Shown here: piece by piece, positions 15,643 to 24,019 of the stretch
Position numbering within the stretch: the stretch's first letter is position 1
Layout: the number at the start of each line of letters is the position of its first letter
Assembly: GCA_009774145.1 (NCBI GenBank)
Contig: VSND01000048.1
Span: 1 to 32,683, forward strand
Source: Lachnospiraceae bacterium
GTDB taxonomy: Bacteria > Bacillota > Clostridia > Lachnospirales > Lachnospiraceae
Direction of reading: 5' to 3'
Length of the DNA stretch: 32,683 bases
The notes under the pieces: model-generated
Told to the model about the DNA's origin: nothing
The model's database searches: none
Seen by the model: only the letters and a program-made list of their open reading frames with translations
Translations under genes and position numbers: made by a program

Positions 15643-17031
15643 ATGGAAAAGACGATGGACAAAATTGAGGCTCTGGCAAAGAACCGCGGGTTCGTATATC
15701 CGGGCAGCGAGATCTACGGCGGTCTTGCCAACACCTGGGATTACGGCAATCTGGGCGTGGAACTGAAGAACAATGTAAAAAAAGCATGGTGGCAGAAGTT
15801 CGTACAGGAGAATCCGTATAATGTGGGTGTGGACTGTGCGATTCTGATGAATCCGCAGACCTGGGTGGCTTCCGGACATCTGGGAGGGTTTTCTGATCCT
15901 CTGATGGACTGCAAAGCCTGCAAGGAACGTTTTCGCGCGGATAAGCTGATCGAAGACTATATGGCAGAAAACGGAATGGAGATCGAAGGCTCCATAGACG
16001 GATGGTCCCAGGAAGAGATGAAAAAATACATCGATGAGCACGACATCGTCTGCCCGACCTGCGGCAAGAAGGATTTCACGGATATCCGCCAGTTCAATCT
16101 GATGTTCAAGACTTTTCAGGGAGTAACCGAGGACGCAAAGAATACGATTTACCTTCGTCCGGAGACCGCGCAGGGAATTTTTGTCAATTTCAAAAATGTT
16201 CAGAGGACTTCCCGCAAAAAGGTGCCTTTTGGCATCGGTCAGATCGGAAAATCCTTCCGTAATGAGATCAGTCCCGGAAACTTTACGTTCCGTACCCGTG
16301 AGTTTGAGCAGATGGAACTGGAGTTCTTCTGCAAGCCCGGCACCGATCTGGAGTGGTTCCAGTACTGGCGGGGCTTCTGCCGCGACTGGCTCCTAAGCCT
16401 CGGCATAAAAGAAGAAGAGATGAGACTTCGTGACCATTCGCCGGAAGAGCTGTGCTTCTACAGCAAAGGTACGACGGATATCGAGTTCCTGTTCCCGTTT
16501 GGCTGGGGAGAACTGTGGGGCATTGCAGACCGTACCGATTATGACCTGACGCAGCACCAGGACGTATCTGGTGAAGACATGAGCTATTTTGACGATGAGA
16601 TCAAAGAGAAATATATCCCTTATGTGATCGAGCCGTCTCTGGGCGCAGACCGCGTGGTACTGGCGTTCCTCTGCTCCGCGTATGATGAGGAGGAGCTGGA
16701 AGGCGGCGATATGAGGACTGTGCTCCGTTTCCATCCGGCGCTGGCTCCTGTGAAGATCGGCGTGCTTCCGCTGTCCAAAAAACTGGCAGAGGGTGCGGAG
16801 AAGATCTATGCGCAGCTTTCGAAAAAATACAACTGTGAATATGACGACCGGGGAAATATCGGCAAACGTTACCGCCGCCTGGATGAGATCGGAACGCCGT
16901 TCTGCGTAACCTACGATTTCGAATCGGAGACCGATGGATGCGTGACGGTCCGCGACCGCGACACCATGGCTCAGGAAAGAGTGAAAATCGATGAGCTGGA
17001 TGCATATTTCGCAGACAGGTTTGTGTTTTAG
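15643..17031 (+). CDS. glyS: glycyl-tRNA synthetase, single-chain class II type
   Basis: A 462-residue glycine-tRNA ligase of the alpha2 type, unlike the two-subunit glyQS enzyme. The N-terminus LAKNRGFVYPGSEIYGGLANTWDYG is characteristic. Class II motif 2 appears as FRNEISPGNFTFRTREFEQMELEFF and motif 3 as EPSLGADRVVLAFL, and the anticodon-binding domain follows. A CxxC pair near DCKACKERF fits the insertion of this group. gaggag precedes ATG 15643. No T-box leader is visible upstream; that space is occupied by the 32-bp hairpin array. Confidence 0.97.
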   Translation: MEKTMDKIEALAKNRGFVYPGSEIYGGLANTWDYGNLGVELKNNVKKAWWQKFVQENPYNVGVDCAILMNPQTWVASGHLGGFSDPLMDCKACKERFRADKLIEDYMAENGMEIEGSIDGWSQEEMKKYIDEHDIVCPTCGKKDFTDIRQFNLMFKTFQGVTEDAKNTIYLRPETAQGIFVNFKNVQRTSRKKVPFGIGQIGKSFRNEISPGNFTFRTREFEQMELEFFCKPGTDLEWFQYWRGFCRDWLLSLGIKEEEMRLRDHSPEELCFYSKGTTDIEFLFPFGWGELWGIADRTDYDLTQHQDVSGEDMSYFDDEIKEKYIPYVIEPSLGADRVVLAFLCSAYDEEELEGGDMRTVLRFHPALAPVKIGVLPLSKKLAEGAEKIYAQLSKKYNCEYDDRGNIGKRYRRLDEIGTPFCVTYDFESETDGCVTVRDRDTMAQERVKIDELDAYFADRFVF

Positions 17032-17063
17032 TTTCAGGAAATTGCAAAAATTAAAAAAAAGAC

Positions 17064-17092
17064 TTTATCTTGACTTTGTTTATTGTTATAAT
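17064..17092 (+). promoter_or_regulatory. candidate promoter for the phosphofructokinase gene
   Basis: A perfect TATAAT (17087-17092) is preceded at 17 bases by the weak TTTATC (17064-17069). A better -35, TTGACT (17070-17075), is only 11 bases away and so unlikely to pair with this -10. The leader contains a short gggt/accc hairpin. Confidence 0.5.
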
Positions 17093-17145
17093 TTAACGGA
17101 AGGGTGCAGTGATACCCAATATAATTTATACTCCAGGAGGTTAAA

Positions 17146-18387
17146 ATGAGCGAATTAAAAGGTGCAATGATCATCGGACAGTCCGGCGGTCCGTCTTCGG
17201 TTATCAATGCAAGCTGTTACGGCGCAATCAAGGCAGGTCTTGACGCTGACTGTATCACCAAGGTTTACGGCGCTGCCAACGGGATTGTGGGCGTGCTGAA
17301 TGACAGACTTTACATCATGGATGAGGAGGATCCGGAGGAGCTGGCAATTATGAAATATACGCCGTCCTCTGCACTGGGTTCCTGCCGTTACAAGATTGCG
17401 GATCCGGATGAGGATGAGACGGATTACAAGAAGATTCTTGAAATTTTCAAGAAATATGACGTGCGTTATTTCTTCTACAACGGCGGAAATGATTCCATGG
17501 ATACCTGCAACAAGATTTCCAAATATATGAAGAAGGTTGGCTACGACTGCCGCGTCATGGGTATCCCCAAGACGATCGACAACGATCTGTTCGGTACAGA
17601 CCATTGTCCGGGATTTGCTTCCGCAGCCAAATATATTGCCACCTCTCTGGTAGAGATTTATCAGGATTCCCACGTATACGACAAGGGACAGGTGACGATC
17701 GTTGAGATTATGGGACGCCATGCCGGCTGGCTGGCAGGTGCGGCTTCTCTGGCAGGAGTGGCCGGATATCCGGCGGATCTGGTATATCTTCCGGAAGTTG
17801 ATTTCAATATGGATGAGTTCCTCGAGGATGTGAAGAAGATCTGGGATGCCAACAAGAATGTAATCGTAGCGGTTTCCGAGGGCATTCACTATGCAGACGG
17901 CAAGTTTGTATCTGAGGCAGAGACTTCCGCAACCGACGGTTTCGGACATGCGCAGCTTGGCGGGCTGGCAGTGAAGCTTGGCGATGTGGTGAAGAATGCC
18001 ATTCCGGGTGTAAAGGTGCGTCCCATTGAGCTTTCTCTGCTGCAGCGCTGTGCAGAGCACTGTGCATCTCAGACGGATTCCGACGAATCCTTCATGGCAG
18101 GTCAGACGGCAGTCAACGAGGCGATCAGGGGCACGACCGACAAGATGGTAGGCTTCAAATGCACCAGAGACGAGAACGGCTATCGGTGTGAGGCAGATCT
18201 TCTGGATCTTTCCAGGGTGGCGAACTTTGAGAAGAAGGTTCCGGTGGAATGGATCAATGAGAGAGGCAACAACGTATCGGACGAGTTCGTGAAATATGCG
18301 CTGCCGCTGATCCAGGGCGAGATTCAGATGAAGAAGGAAAACAGCCTTCCCCGGTTTGTGAAACTGAAAAAAGTTGTCGCGAAATAA
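17146..18387 (+). CDS. pfp: pyrophosphate-dependent phosphofructokinase
   Basis: A 413-residue phosphofructokinase family protein. Two positions that set the phosphate donor point to pyrophosphate rather than ATP: GGNDS (113-117) has Asp116 where ATP enzymes have Gly in GGDGS, and PKTIDND (141-147) has Lys142 where ATP enzymes have Gly in GTIDND. It should therefore interconvert fructose 6-phosphate and fructose 1,6-bisphosphate with PPi, reversibly. A strong aggagg precedes ATG 17146. The next gene is ppdK, another PPi-using enzyme, which supports the reading. Donor use is inferred from these residues. Confidence 0.92.
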   Translation: MSELKGAMIIGQSGGPSSVINASCYGAIKAGLDADCITKVYGAANGIVGVLNDRLYIMDEEDPEELAIMKYTPSSALGSCRYKIADPDEDETDYKKILEIFKKYDVRYFFYNGGNDSMDTCNKISKYMKKVGYDCRVMGIPKTIDNDLFGTDHCPGFASAAKYIATSLVEIYQDSHVYDKGQVTIVEIMGRHAGWLAGAASLAGVAGYPADLVYLPEVDFNMDEFLEDVKKIWDANKNVIVAVSEGIHYADGKFVSEAETSATDGFGHAQLGGLAVKLGDVVKNAIPGVKVRPIELSLLQRCAEHCASQTDSDESFMAGQTAVNEAIRGTTDKMVGFKCTRDENGYRCEADLLDLSRVANFEKKVPVEWINERGNNVSDEFVKYALPLIQGEIQMKKENSLPRFVKLKKVVAK

Positions 18388-18416
18388 ACGAAGGCTTTGT
18401 AAATAATGAAGCAGGG

Positions 18417-18475
18417 AGCTGTGCACGGATGTTTGTGCACAGCTTCACTGCGTTATATAAACGAAAGCGTTTTTT
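18417..18475 (+). terminator. probable terminator region after pfp
   Basis: A perfect 10-bp hairpin, agctgtgcac/gtgcacagct (18417-18444), is followed by a small hairpin aaacg/cgttt (59-63 and 68-72 of block 18400) running into six T at 18470-18475. Either or both may end the pfp transcript. Confidence 0.55.
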
Positions 18476-18540
18476 GTTAAAAATATGTCAAATTATCAGT
18501 GGGAAACTGTAAAAAGATTGTGAAAACAGCACAAAATATA

Positions 18541-18568
18541 TTGACTTTCGTTTGAAATATGGTATGAT
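18541..18568 (+). promoter_or_regulatory. extended -10 promoter for ppdK
   Basis: TTGACT (18541-18546) and TATGAT (18563-18568) are separated by 16 bases, with a TG one base before the -10. Transcription should start near 18575, leaving a leader of about 160 nt before ATG 18734. Confidence 0.75.
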
Positions 18569-18575
18569 ATTTATG

Positions 18576-18712
18576 TGCGCAGAGATGGCCACACGGCTGT
18601 GAGCTGCGCTGTTTTTTGTGTACAGGGATTCCGGGTGCTGACCGGGCGTCTGGCAGTAGGCGTCTCTGTGCAGCGGACAGGGGAACGGTCCTGTCCGATT
18701 TTATACTATATA
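18576..18712 (+). promoter_or_regulatory. structured 5' leader of ppdK, unassigned
   Basis: The segment 18577-18582 (gcgcag) can pair with 18604-18609 (ctgcgc), followed by six T at 18612-18617, which has the form of an intrinsic terminator. The same 5' segment, 18576-18587, can instead pair over 12 positions with 18661-18672, including two G-U pairs, closing a larger multibranched fold. A separate perfect hairpin, cggacagg/cctgtccg (about 18674-18697), stands before the start codon. No known riboswitch consensus was recognised. Confidence 0.5.
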
Positions 18713-18733
18713 TTTTAATTAGGAGGGCATGTA

Positions 18734-21364
18734 ATGGCAAAATGGGTGTATCTTTTTAAAGAAGGAGATGCCGGCATGAGAAACCTGCTGGGCGGCAAAG
18801 GGGCAAATCTGGCAGAGATGACAAACCTTGGATTACCGATCCCGCAGGGATTTACTGTAACCACAGAGGCTTGTACCGATTATTATGAGAGCGGCGAGCG
18901 CATCTCTCATGAGGTAGAAGAGCAGATTATGGCTGCGCTCGTATTCCTGGAGGGACTTCAGGGTAAGAAATTCGGCGATACCGAAGATCCGCTTCTGGTA
19001 TCTGTCCGTTCCGGCGCGCGAGCTTCCATGCCCGGTATGATGGATACGATCCTGAATCTGGGTCTGAATGACGTATCGGTGGAAGGCTTTGCAAAGAAGA
19101 CCGGCAATCCGAGATTTGCGTATGATTCCTACCGCAGATTTATCCAGATGTATTCGGATGTTGTTATGGAAGTTCCGAAGTCTTATTTTGAGAAGATCAT
19201 CGATGAAGTAAAAGAAGCAAAGGGCGTTCATTACGATACTGAACTGACTGCAGAAGATCTGAAAGATCTGATCAGCAGATTCAAGGCTGTCTATAAGGAG
19301 GCAAAGCAGGAAGATTTCCCGCAGGATCCGAAGGAGCAGCTGATGGGCGCTGTGAAGGCAGTGTTCCGTTCCTGGGACAACCCCCGTGCCATTGTATACC
19401 GTCGTATGAATGATATCCCGGGCGACTGGGGAACCGCCGTCAATGTACAGGCCATGGTATTCGGAAATATGGGCGATACGTCCGGAACCGGTGTGGCATT
19501 TACCCGGAATCCGTCTACCGGTGAGAAAGGGATCTATGGTGAGTACCTGATCAATGCGCAGGGCGAAGACGTGGTGGCAGGTGTGCGTACACCGCAGCCG
19601 ATCACCAAGCTGGCAGAGGATCTTCCGGCATGCTATGAGCAGTTCATGAAGATTGCCAATAAACTGGAAAATCACTATCGCGATATGCAGGATATGGAGT
19701 TTACGATTCAGGAGGGACAGCTGTATTTCCTGCAGACCCGTAACGGCAAGAGAACGGCTCCGGCAGCGCTTCAGATTGCCTGCGATATGGTGGATGAGGG
19801 CATGATTACGAGAGAAGAGGCAGTGCTTCGTATCGAGGCGAAGTCTCTGGACCAGCTGCTGCATCCGACCTTTGATACGGCTGCTCTGAAAGCAGGAGAG
19901 GTAATCGGCGAGGCGCTTCCGGCATCTCCGGGAGCGGCAGCAGGTAAGGTTTATTTTACCGCAGAGGAAGCGAAAGCAGCCAATGAAGCGGGTGAGAGAG
20001 TCATTCTTGTCCGTCTGGAGACTTCTCCGGAGGATATTGAAGGCATGCATGCGGCACAGGGTATCCTGACGGTCCGCGGCGGTATGACCAGTCATGCAGC
20101 AGTGGTTGCACGCGGTATGGGAACCTGCTGTGTATCCGGATGCGGCGAGATCAAGATCTCCGAGGAAGAGAAATGGTTCGAGCTGGGCGGCCATCATTTT
20201 GTGGAGGGAGACTATATCTCTCTGGATGGTACAACCGGTAAGATTTATAAGGGCGATATTCCGACGAAGGAAGCAGCCATCACCGGCAACTTCCAGAGAA
20301 TCATGGGCTGGGCAGACAAGTTCCGCCGTCTGAGCGTGCGTACCAATGCAGATACGCCGGAAGATACGAAGAACGCCGTCCGTCTCGGTGCAGAAGGCAT
20401 TGGTCTGTGCCGTACAGAACATATGTTCTTTGATGCGGAGCGTATTCCGAAGATCCGTAAGATGATCCTTTCCGATACACAGGAAGCGAGAGAGGCAGCG
20501 CTCATGGAACTGCTTCCGTTCCAGAAGGAAGATTTCAAGGCCATGTACAAAGCTCTGAAGGGAAGACCGATGACCGTTCGTTATCTGGATCCGCCTCTGC
20601 ATGAGTTTGTGCCCACCGAGGATGATGATATTGCAGCGCTGGCAGCAGACATGGGTCTGTCCGTAGCAGATGTCAAGGCAAAATGTGATGAGCTCCACGA
20701 GTTCAATCCGATGATGGGTCACCGCGGATGCCGTCTTGCAGTTACCTATCCGGAAATTGCGAAGATGCAGACCCGTGCAGTGATGGAAGCAGCCATTGAG
20801 GTAGAGAGAGAAGAAGGCTTTGATATTGTACCGGAGATTATGATCCCGCTGGTTGGCGAGCGCAAGGAGCTGAGCTTTGTCAAGAAGATCGTGGAAGAGA
20901 CTGCAGAGCTGGTGAAGAAAGAAAAGGGAAGCGATATCCAGTATCATATCGGTACCATGATCGAGATTCCGCGTGCAGCGCTGACCGCAGATGAGATTGC
21001 GAAGGAAGCAGAGTTCTTCTCCTTCGGAACCAACGACCTGACGCAGATGACCTTCGGCTTCTCCCGTGACGATTCCGGCAAGTTCCTGGATTCTTACTAC
21101 AAGGCGAAGATCTACGAGTCCGATCCGTTTGCACGTCTGGATCAGACCGGTGTGGGCAAGCTGGTTGAACTGGCAGCGAAGCTTGGACGCGAGAGCAGAC
21201 CGGATATCAAACTCGGTATCTGCGGCGAGCACGGCGGAGATCCGTCTTCTGTGGAGTTCTGCCATAAAGTGGGTCTGAACTATGTATCCTGCTCCCCGTA
21301 CCGTGTGCCGATTGCAAGACTGGCGGCGGCACAGGCGGCGATATGCAGTAGGGAGGGGAAGTAA
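18734..21364 (+). CDS. ppdK: pyruvate, phosphate dikinase
   Basis: An 876-residue PPDK, which interconverts pyruvate, ATP and phosphate with PEP, AMP and PPi. The N-terminal ATP-binding domain starts MAKWVYLFKEGDAGMRNLLGGKGANLAEM. The swivelling phosphohistidine domain has GGMTSHAAVVARG with His454, and the C-terminal PEP barrel ends with GTNDLTQMTFGF and GICGEHGGDPSSVEFC, containing the catalytic Cys. The length is full. aggaggg precedes ATG 18734. The last residues after AAAQAAI (CSREGK) look atypical, and accessory DNA starts directly after the stop. It probably works with PPi-phosphofructokinase in glycolysis or its reversal. Confidence 0.97.
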   Translation: MAKWVYLFKEGDAGMRNLLGGKGANLAEMTNLGLPIPQGFTVTTEACTDYYESGERISHEVEEQIMAALVFLEGLQGKKFGDTEDPLLVSVRSGARASMPGMMDTILNLGLNDVSVEGFAKKTGNPRFAYDSYRRFIQMYSDVVMEVPKSYFEKIIDEVKEAKGVHYDTELTAEDLKDLISRFKAVYKEAKQEDFPQDPKEQLMGAVKAVFRSWDNPRAIVYRRMNDIPGDWGTAVNVQAMVFGNMGDTSGTGVAFTRNPSTGEKGIYGEYLINAQGEDVVAGVRTPQPITKLAEDLPACYEQFMKIANKLENHYRDMQDMEFTIQEGQLYFLQTRNGKRTAPAALQIACDMVDEGMITREEAVLRIEAKSLDQLLHPTFDTAALKAGEVIGEALPASPGAAAGKVYFTAEEAKAANEAGERVILVRLETSPEDIEGMHAAQGILTVRGGMTSHAAVVARGMGTCCVSGCGEIKISEEEKWFELGGHHFVEGDYISLDGTTGKIYKGDIPTKEAAITGNFQRIMGWADKFRRLSVRTNADTPEDTKNAVRLGAEGIGLCRTEHMFFDAERIPKIRKMILSDTQEAREAALMELLPFQKEDFKAMYKALKGRPMTVRYLDPPLHEFVPTEDDDIAALAADMGLSVADVKAKCDELHEFNPMMGHRGCRLAVTYPEIAKMQTRAVMEAAIEVEREEGFDIVPEIMIPLVGERKELSFVKKIVEETAELVKKEKGSDIQYHIGTMIEIPRAALTADEIAKEAEFFSFGTNDLTQMTFGFSRDDSGKFLDSYYKAKIYESDPFARLDQTGVGKLVELAAKLGRESRPDIKLGICGEHGGDPSSVEFCHKVGLNYVSCSPYRVPIARLAAAQAAICSREGK

Positions 21365-21392
21365 TCTATACTTCGATTTCACGATAGATTAC
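21361..21392. repeat. 9-bp inverted repeat at the ppdK stop
   Basis: gtaatctat (21361-21369) and atagattac (21384-21392) are perfect inverted copies around a 14-nt loop. The ppdK stop codon lies in the left arm. There is no T run, so it is not a usual terminator; it marks the core-to-accessory boundary. Confidence 0.6.
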
Positions 21393-21488
21393 GCTCAGGC
21401 ACTGGCTTTTCGCAGGGCAAATGGTGATTATCTGCGAGAAAGGCAATGGAAAGACCTTATTGTTGAAGTGTATATAATTTAAATAGGG

Positions 21489-21516
21489 AATCCCGTCTTT
21501 TATAAGGCGGGATTTT
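21489..21516 (+). terminator. intrinsic terminator downstream of ppdK
   Basis: An 11-bp stem, aatcccgtctt (21489-21499) with aaggcgggatt (21504-21514), includes one U-G pair. It has a TTAT loop and a short T run (21513-21516). Confidence 0.75.
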
Positions 21517-21530
21517 CTGGTATACTGGCT

Positions 21531-21835
21531 ATGTATATAGGTGATATGCAATTTCTTTTACGGAATCTGAAGCAGTACCGGAAGGTTACATACACCAATC
21601 TTCTCACAAGCGGCAGGCTGAATATTTACCTTGCCGACATCAACAGGCAGGCGCAGGAACGCTTTGAAAGGCTCATAGACGGCATGAAACAGGCACAGGG
21701 CATAACAAACGCCTAAAGGAAGAAAACGCCTTAGAATGGGTACAACATTTAAATAACATAAGGGCGTGCGCGAGGGAGATTGTGAACGAGGAAATCATAT
21801 ACGTACAGGCAAGGCAACATGGTGGCAGAGGGTAA
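21531..21835 (+). pseudogene. tnpV-like transposon protein, truncated and frameshifted
   Basis: The first frame (21531-21716) gives LKQYRKVTYTNLLTSGRLNIYLADINRQAQERFERLI, the core of the TnpV family found on clostridial transposons and integrative elements. It stops at TAA 21714-21716. The family C-terminus continues in another frame as LKEENALEWVQHLNNIRACAREIVNEEIIYV, up to TAA 21833-21835. The usual N-terminal region of the family is also missing. This is a decayed gene and an indicator of mobile-element origin for what follows. From 21857 to 22035 I see nothing recognisable. Confidence 0.8.
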
Positions 21836-21856
21836 AAGCTCTGCCGTTTTTCTTTT
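21824..21856 (+). terminator. terminator after the tnpV remnant
   Basis: The arms ggcagag (21824-21830) and ctctgcc (21839-21845) form a 7-bp stem followed by a T-rich tail, gtttttctttt. Confidence 0.65.
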
Positions 21857-22035
21857 CGGGGAGTTTTTAAAAAATTCATAAAGGAAGGTTCGCTCCATTG
21901 GGTGTAGCGACTATGCAAGGAAAACCGTATTGAGAGCGTGTGAAACATAAATCAAGTATAGTTAATACTAAGAGGAACGGATAAACCCGCCGATGCCCGT
22001 AAAAAGAACTCCAATATGCCAAAAAGAAATAAAGC

Positions 22036-22060
22036 AATTTCACACCCATTCCACATTGGT
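22036..22060 (+). promoter_or_regulatory. putative response-regulator site, copy A
   Basis: This 25-bp segment recurs at 23930-23954 with 21 of 25 identical positions (shared start aatttcacac, shared end tggt). It lies about 30 bp upstream of the regulator start, next to a -10-like TATGCT (22065-22070) with no good -35, as expected for an activator-dependent promoter. Confidence 0.55.
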
Positions 22061-22088
22061 ATGGTATGCTTAAAAAGAGGTGATATAT

Positions 22089-22754
22089 ATGGCGACATTA
22101 CTCATTGTTGAAGATGACCGAAAAACAAACGAAGCAATATGCGAGTATCTAAAATCAGCAGGACATATGCTGATATCAGCGTATGATGGCGCTGCTGCAT
22201 TACAATCTTTTGAGGAATGCAATATAGACTTAATTGTGCTTGATATTATGCTCCCTAAAATATCGGGGCTTTCCGTTTTGCATGAAATAAGACAAAAAAG
22301 CTCTGTTCCTGTACTCATGCTAACAGCGATTGAAGATGAATATACCCAAGTTACAAGTTTTGATGAACAAGCGGATGACTATATCACAAAGCCCTTTTCT
22401 ATGGTTTTATTGGGGCGGCGTATTACAGCTCTTTTAAGAAGAAGTGGAAAAGGGATATTGCCTGATACAATAGCATTTGGTGATGTAATTGTGGATTTCT
22501 CTGGTTATTCTGCAAAGGATAGTAATGGAAAAATTGATATTACTCCAAAAGAAATAGATTTGCTGAGGTTGCTTGTGGAACATAAAGGATTGGTTCTTAC
22601 CCGCACTCAAATACTTGATGATTTATGGGGGGATAGTTATCCTGTTATTGACAGGACAATAGATACTTATATTAAAAATTTGCGAAAGAAACTAAGACTT
22701 GAATGTATCGTTACTGTTAAAGGTATCGGTTACAAGTATGAGGTGAATACATGA
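22089..22754 (+). CDS. OmpR-family response regulator of a transporter-linked two-component system
   Basis: A 221-residue response regulator with an N-terminal receiver domain (acidic pair Glu8-Asp9-Asp10, phosphoacceptor Asp52 in VLDIMLP, Lys101 in ITKPF) and a C-terminal winged helix ending DRTIDTYIKNLRKKL...VKGIGYKYE, the OmpR/PhoB type. ATG 22089 is preferred over the in-frame GTG 22080, because agaggtg lies at the right distance. Its stop overlaps the kinase start as ATGA. DNA is AT-richer than the core genes. It probably controls itself and the adjacent ABC operon through the shared 25-bp motif; this is inference. Confidence 0.92.
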   Translation: MATLLIVEDDRKTNEAICEYLKSAGHMLISAYDGAAALQSFEECNIDLIVLDIMLPKISGLSVLHEIRQKSSVPVLMLTAIEDEYTQVTSFDEQADDYITKPFSMVLLGRRITALLRRSGKGILPDTIAFGDVIVDFSGYSAKDSNGKIDITPKEIDLLRLLVEHKGLVLTRTQILDDLWGDSYPVIDRTIDTYIKNLRKKLRLECIVTVKGIGYKYEVNT

Positions 22755-23869
22755 AGAAAATAAAGATATTTCCAAAGACTTTTATATATACATTAGGATT
22801 GATGCTCTTTATTGTTGGGGTTGCCCATCTTTTGCTTTACTTATTCATTCCACACGAAATTATGGATGTTACGATTAAGGCAAGTGAGCAAATATCTTTC
22901 AGCACAGATGTTAATGTAGCACCCTATGTTAAGCAGACAATCGTAGATGCCCTGCCAGTATCTCTTGTTTGCTGTATGATTATTTCCATAGTTTGCTCTT
23001 TTTGGTTTTCCAGAAAAATAACTGTTCCAATTAAGCACATCAATATGGCAGCAAAACAAATGGCACAAATGGAGAAAAATGCTGTCTGTACGATTAGCTC
23101 AAAAGATGAAATCGGTGCGTTGGCAGATAATATAAACTATTTATATCAAAGTCTGCTGTCAGCAATTCATAATCTTGAAGTTGAAAAACAATATGTAAGC
23201 GAAAGTGAAAAATCAAAAGTTGATTTTTTGCGGATTGCTTCACACGAATTAAAAACGCCTGTTACGGCTTTAAATGCTACTTTAGAAAATATGATACTTG
23301 GTATTGGAAAATATAAAGACTATGATACTTACTTACCAGAATGTAAAGAAATGACGGAATATCTTGCTGATATGATACATGATATTCTTGAAACTTCACG
23401 GCTAAACAGATCATCCGAAAAGGAAACGGCGGTACAAACTGATTTGTCAGAAGTGATTTCTGCCTTATGCGAACCATATATGTTGATTGCAAAGGCGAAG
23501 GGTATTGTATTCAAACTGGAATTGTCTGATAATTTTACGGCAGTTCTGCCGCAGCATTTGTTTGAAAAAGCTGTTTCCAATATTCTTTCCAATGCGGTGG
23601 CATATACAGAAACAGGCAAAACAATTTATGTATATTTTGATGAAAAAAATCTTACGATAGAAAACGAATGCCAGCCTATTTCTGATGAAATATTACGACA
23701 TTTATTTGAGCCGTTTTATCGTCCGGATTTTTCCCGAAACCGTGATAATGGCGGAAATGGGCTTGGACTTTACATTGTCGCAACCTTGTTTCATGCAATG
23801 GATATTTCATATTCATTTATGCCCATGAAACATCCACAAGGAATGAGATTTATTATCAATTTAAAATAG
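22751..23869 (+). CDS. sensor histidine kinase with short extracellular loop
   Basis: A 372-residue kinase. Transmembrane segments lie at about 10-33 and 68-87, enclosing a loop of roughly 35 residues, followed by a HAMP-like linker. The phosphoacceptor His165 is in RIASHELKTP, the N box has NILSNAVAYTETG (Asn281), and the G2 box is GGNGLGLYIV. The usual G1 motif DxGxG is replaced by ENECQPIS near 304-311. Kinases with such a short sensor often detect antimicrobial peptides at the membrane or through a partner transporter. The ligand is unknown. A terminator follows. Confidence 0.9.
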   Translation: MKKIKIFPKTFIYTLGLMLFIVGVAHLLLYLFIPHEIMDVTIKASEQISFSTDVNVAPYVKQTIVDALPVSLVCCMIISIVCSFWFSRKITVPIKHINMAAKQMAQMEKNAVCTISSKDEIGALADNINYLYQSLLSAIHNLEVEKQYVSESEKSKVDFLRIASHELKTPVTALNATLENMILGIGKYKDYDTYLPECKEMTEYLADMIHDILETSRLNRSSEKETAVQTDLSEVISALCEPYMLIAKAKGIVFKLELSDNFTAVLPQHLFEKAVSNILSNAVAYTETGKTIYVYFDEKNLTIENECQPISDEILRHLFEPFYRPDFSRNRDNGGNGLGLYIVATLFHAMDISYSFMPMKHPQGMRFIINLK

Positions 23870-23884
23870 CCTATCACGCTGAAG

Positions 23885-23913
23885 AAGCTCTCCAACAGTC
23901 GGGGAGCTTTTTT
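23885..23913 (+). terminator. terminator between the kinase and the ABC operon
   Basis: A 9-bp stem, aagctctcc (23885-23893) with ggggagctt (23901-23909), includes one G-U pair and runs into six T (23908-23913). It separates the regulator operon from the transporter operon. Confidence 0.85.
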
Positions 23914-23929
23914 GATGAAAGAACTTTTG

Positions 23930-23954
23930 AATTTCACACACATTTCATACTGGT
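23930..23954 (+). promoter_or_regulatory. putative response-regulator site, copy B
   Basis: Second copy of the 25-bp motif at 22036-22060. It lies directly after the terminator and ahead of the permease gene, with candidate -10 elements CATATT (23957-23962) or TATGAT (23970-23975). Confidence 0.55.
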
Positions 23955-24019
23955 TCCATATTGGGAGATTATGATATAGCCGTTCACTAAAATTAACATC
24001 AGAAAACGGAGGTAATAGA

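Noticed and set aside
18576..18672. Classical transcription attenuator in the ppdK leader
   Set aside because: The segment that would act as antiterminator lies about 45 bases after the U run, so it would be made too late to stop termination. I kept it only as a competing fold.
18833..21382. 849-codon open frame on the minus strand
   Set aside because: It is antisense to ppdK, gives no recognisable protein and arises from the codon bias of ppdK. The same holds for the 423-codon minus-strand frame at 17155-18426.
21365..21482. Open frame continuing past ppdK toward 21482 in another frame
   Set aside because: Most of its upstream part overlaps ppdK out of frame, and the remaining 38 codons match nothing I recognise.
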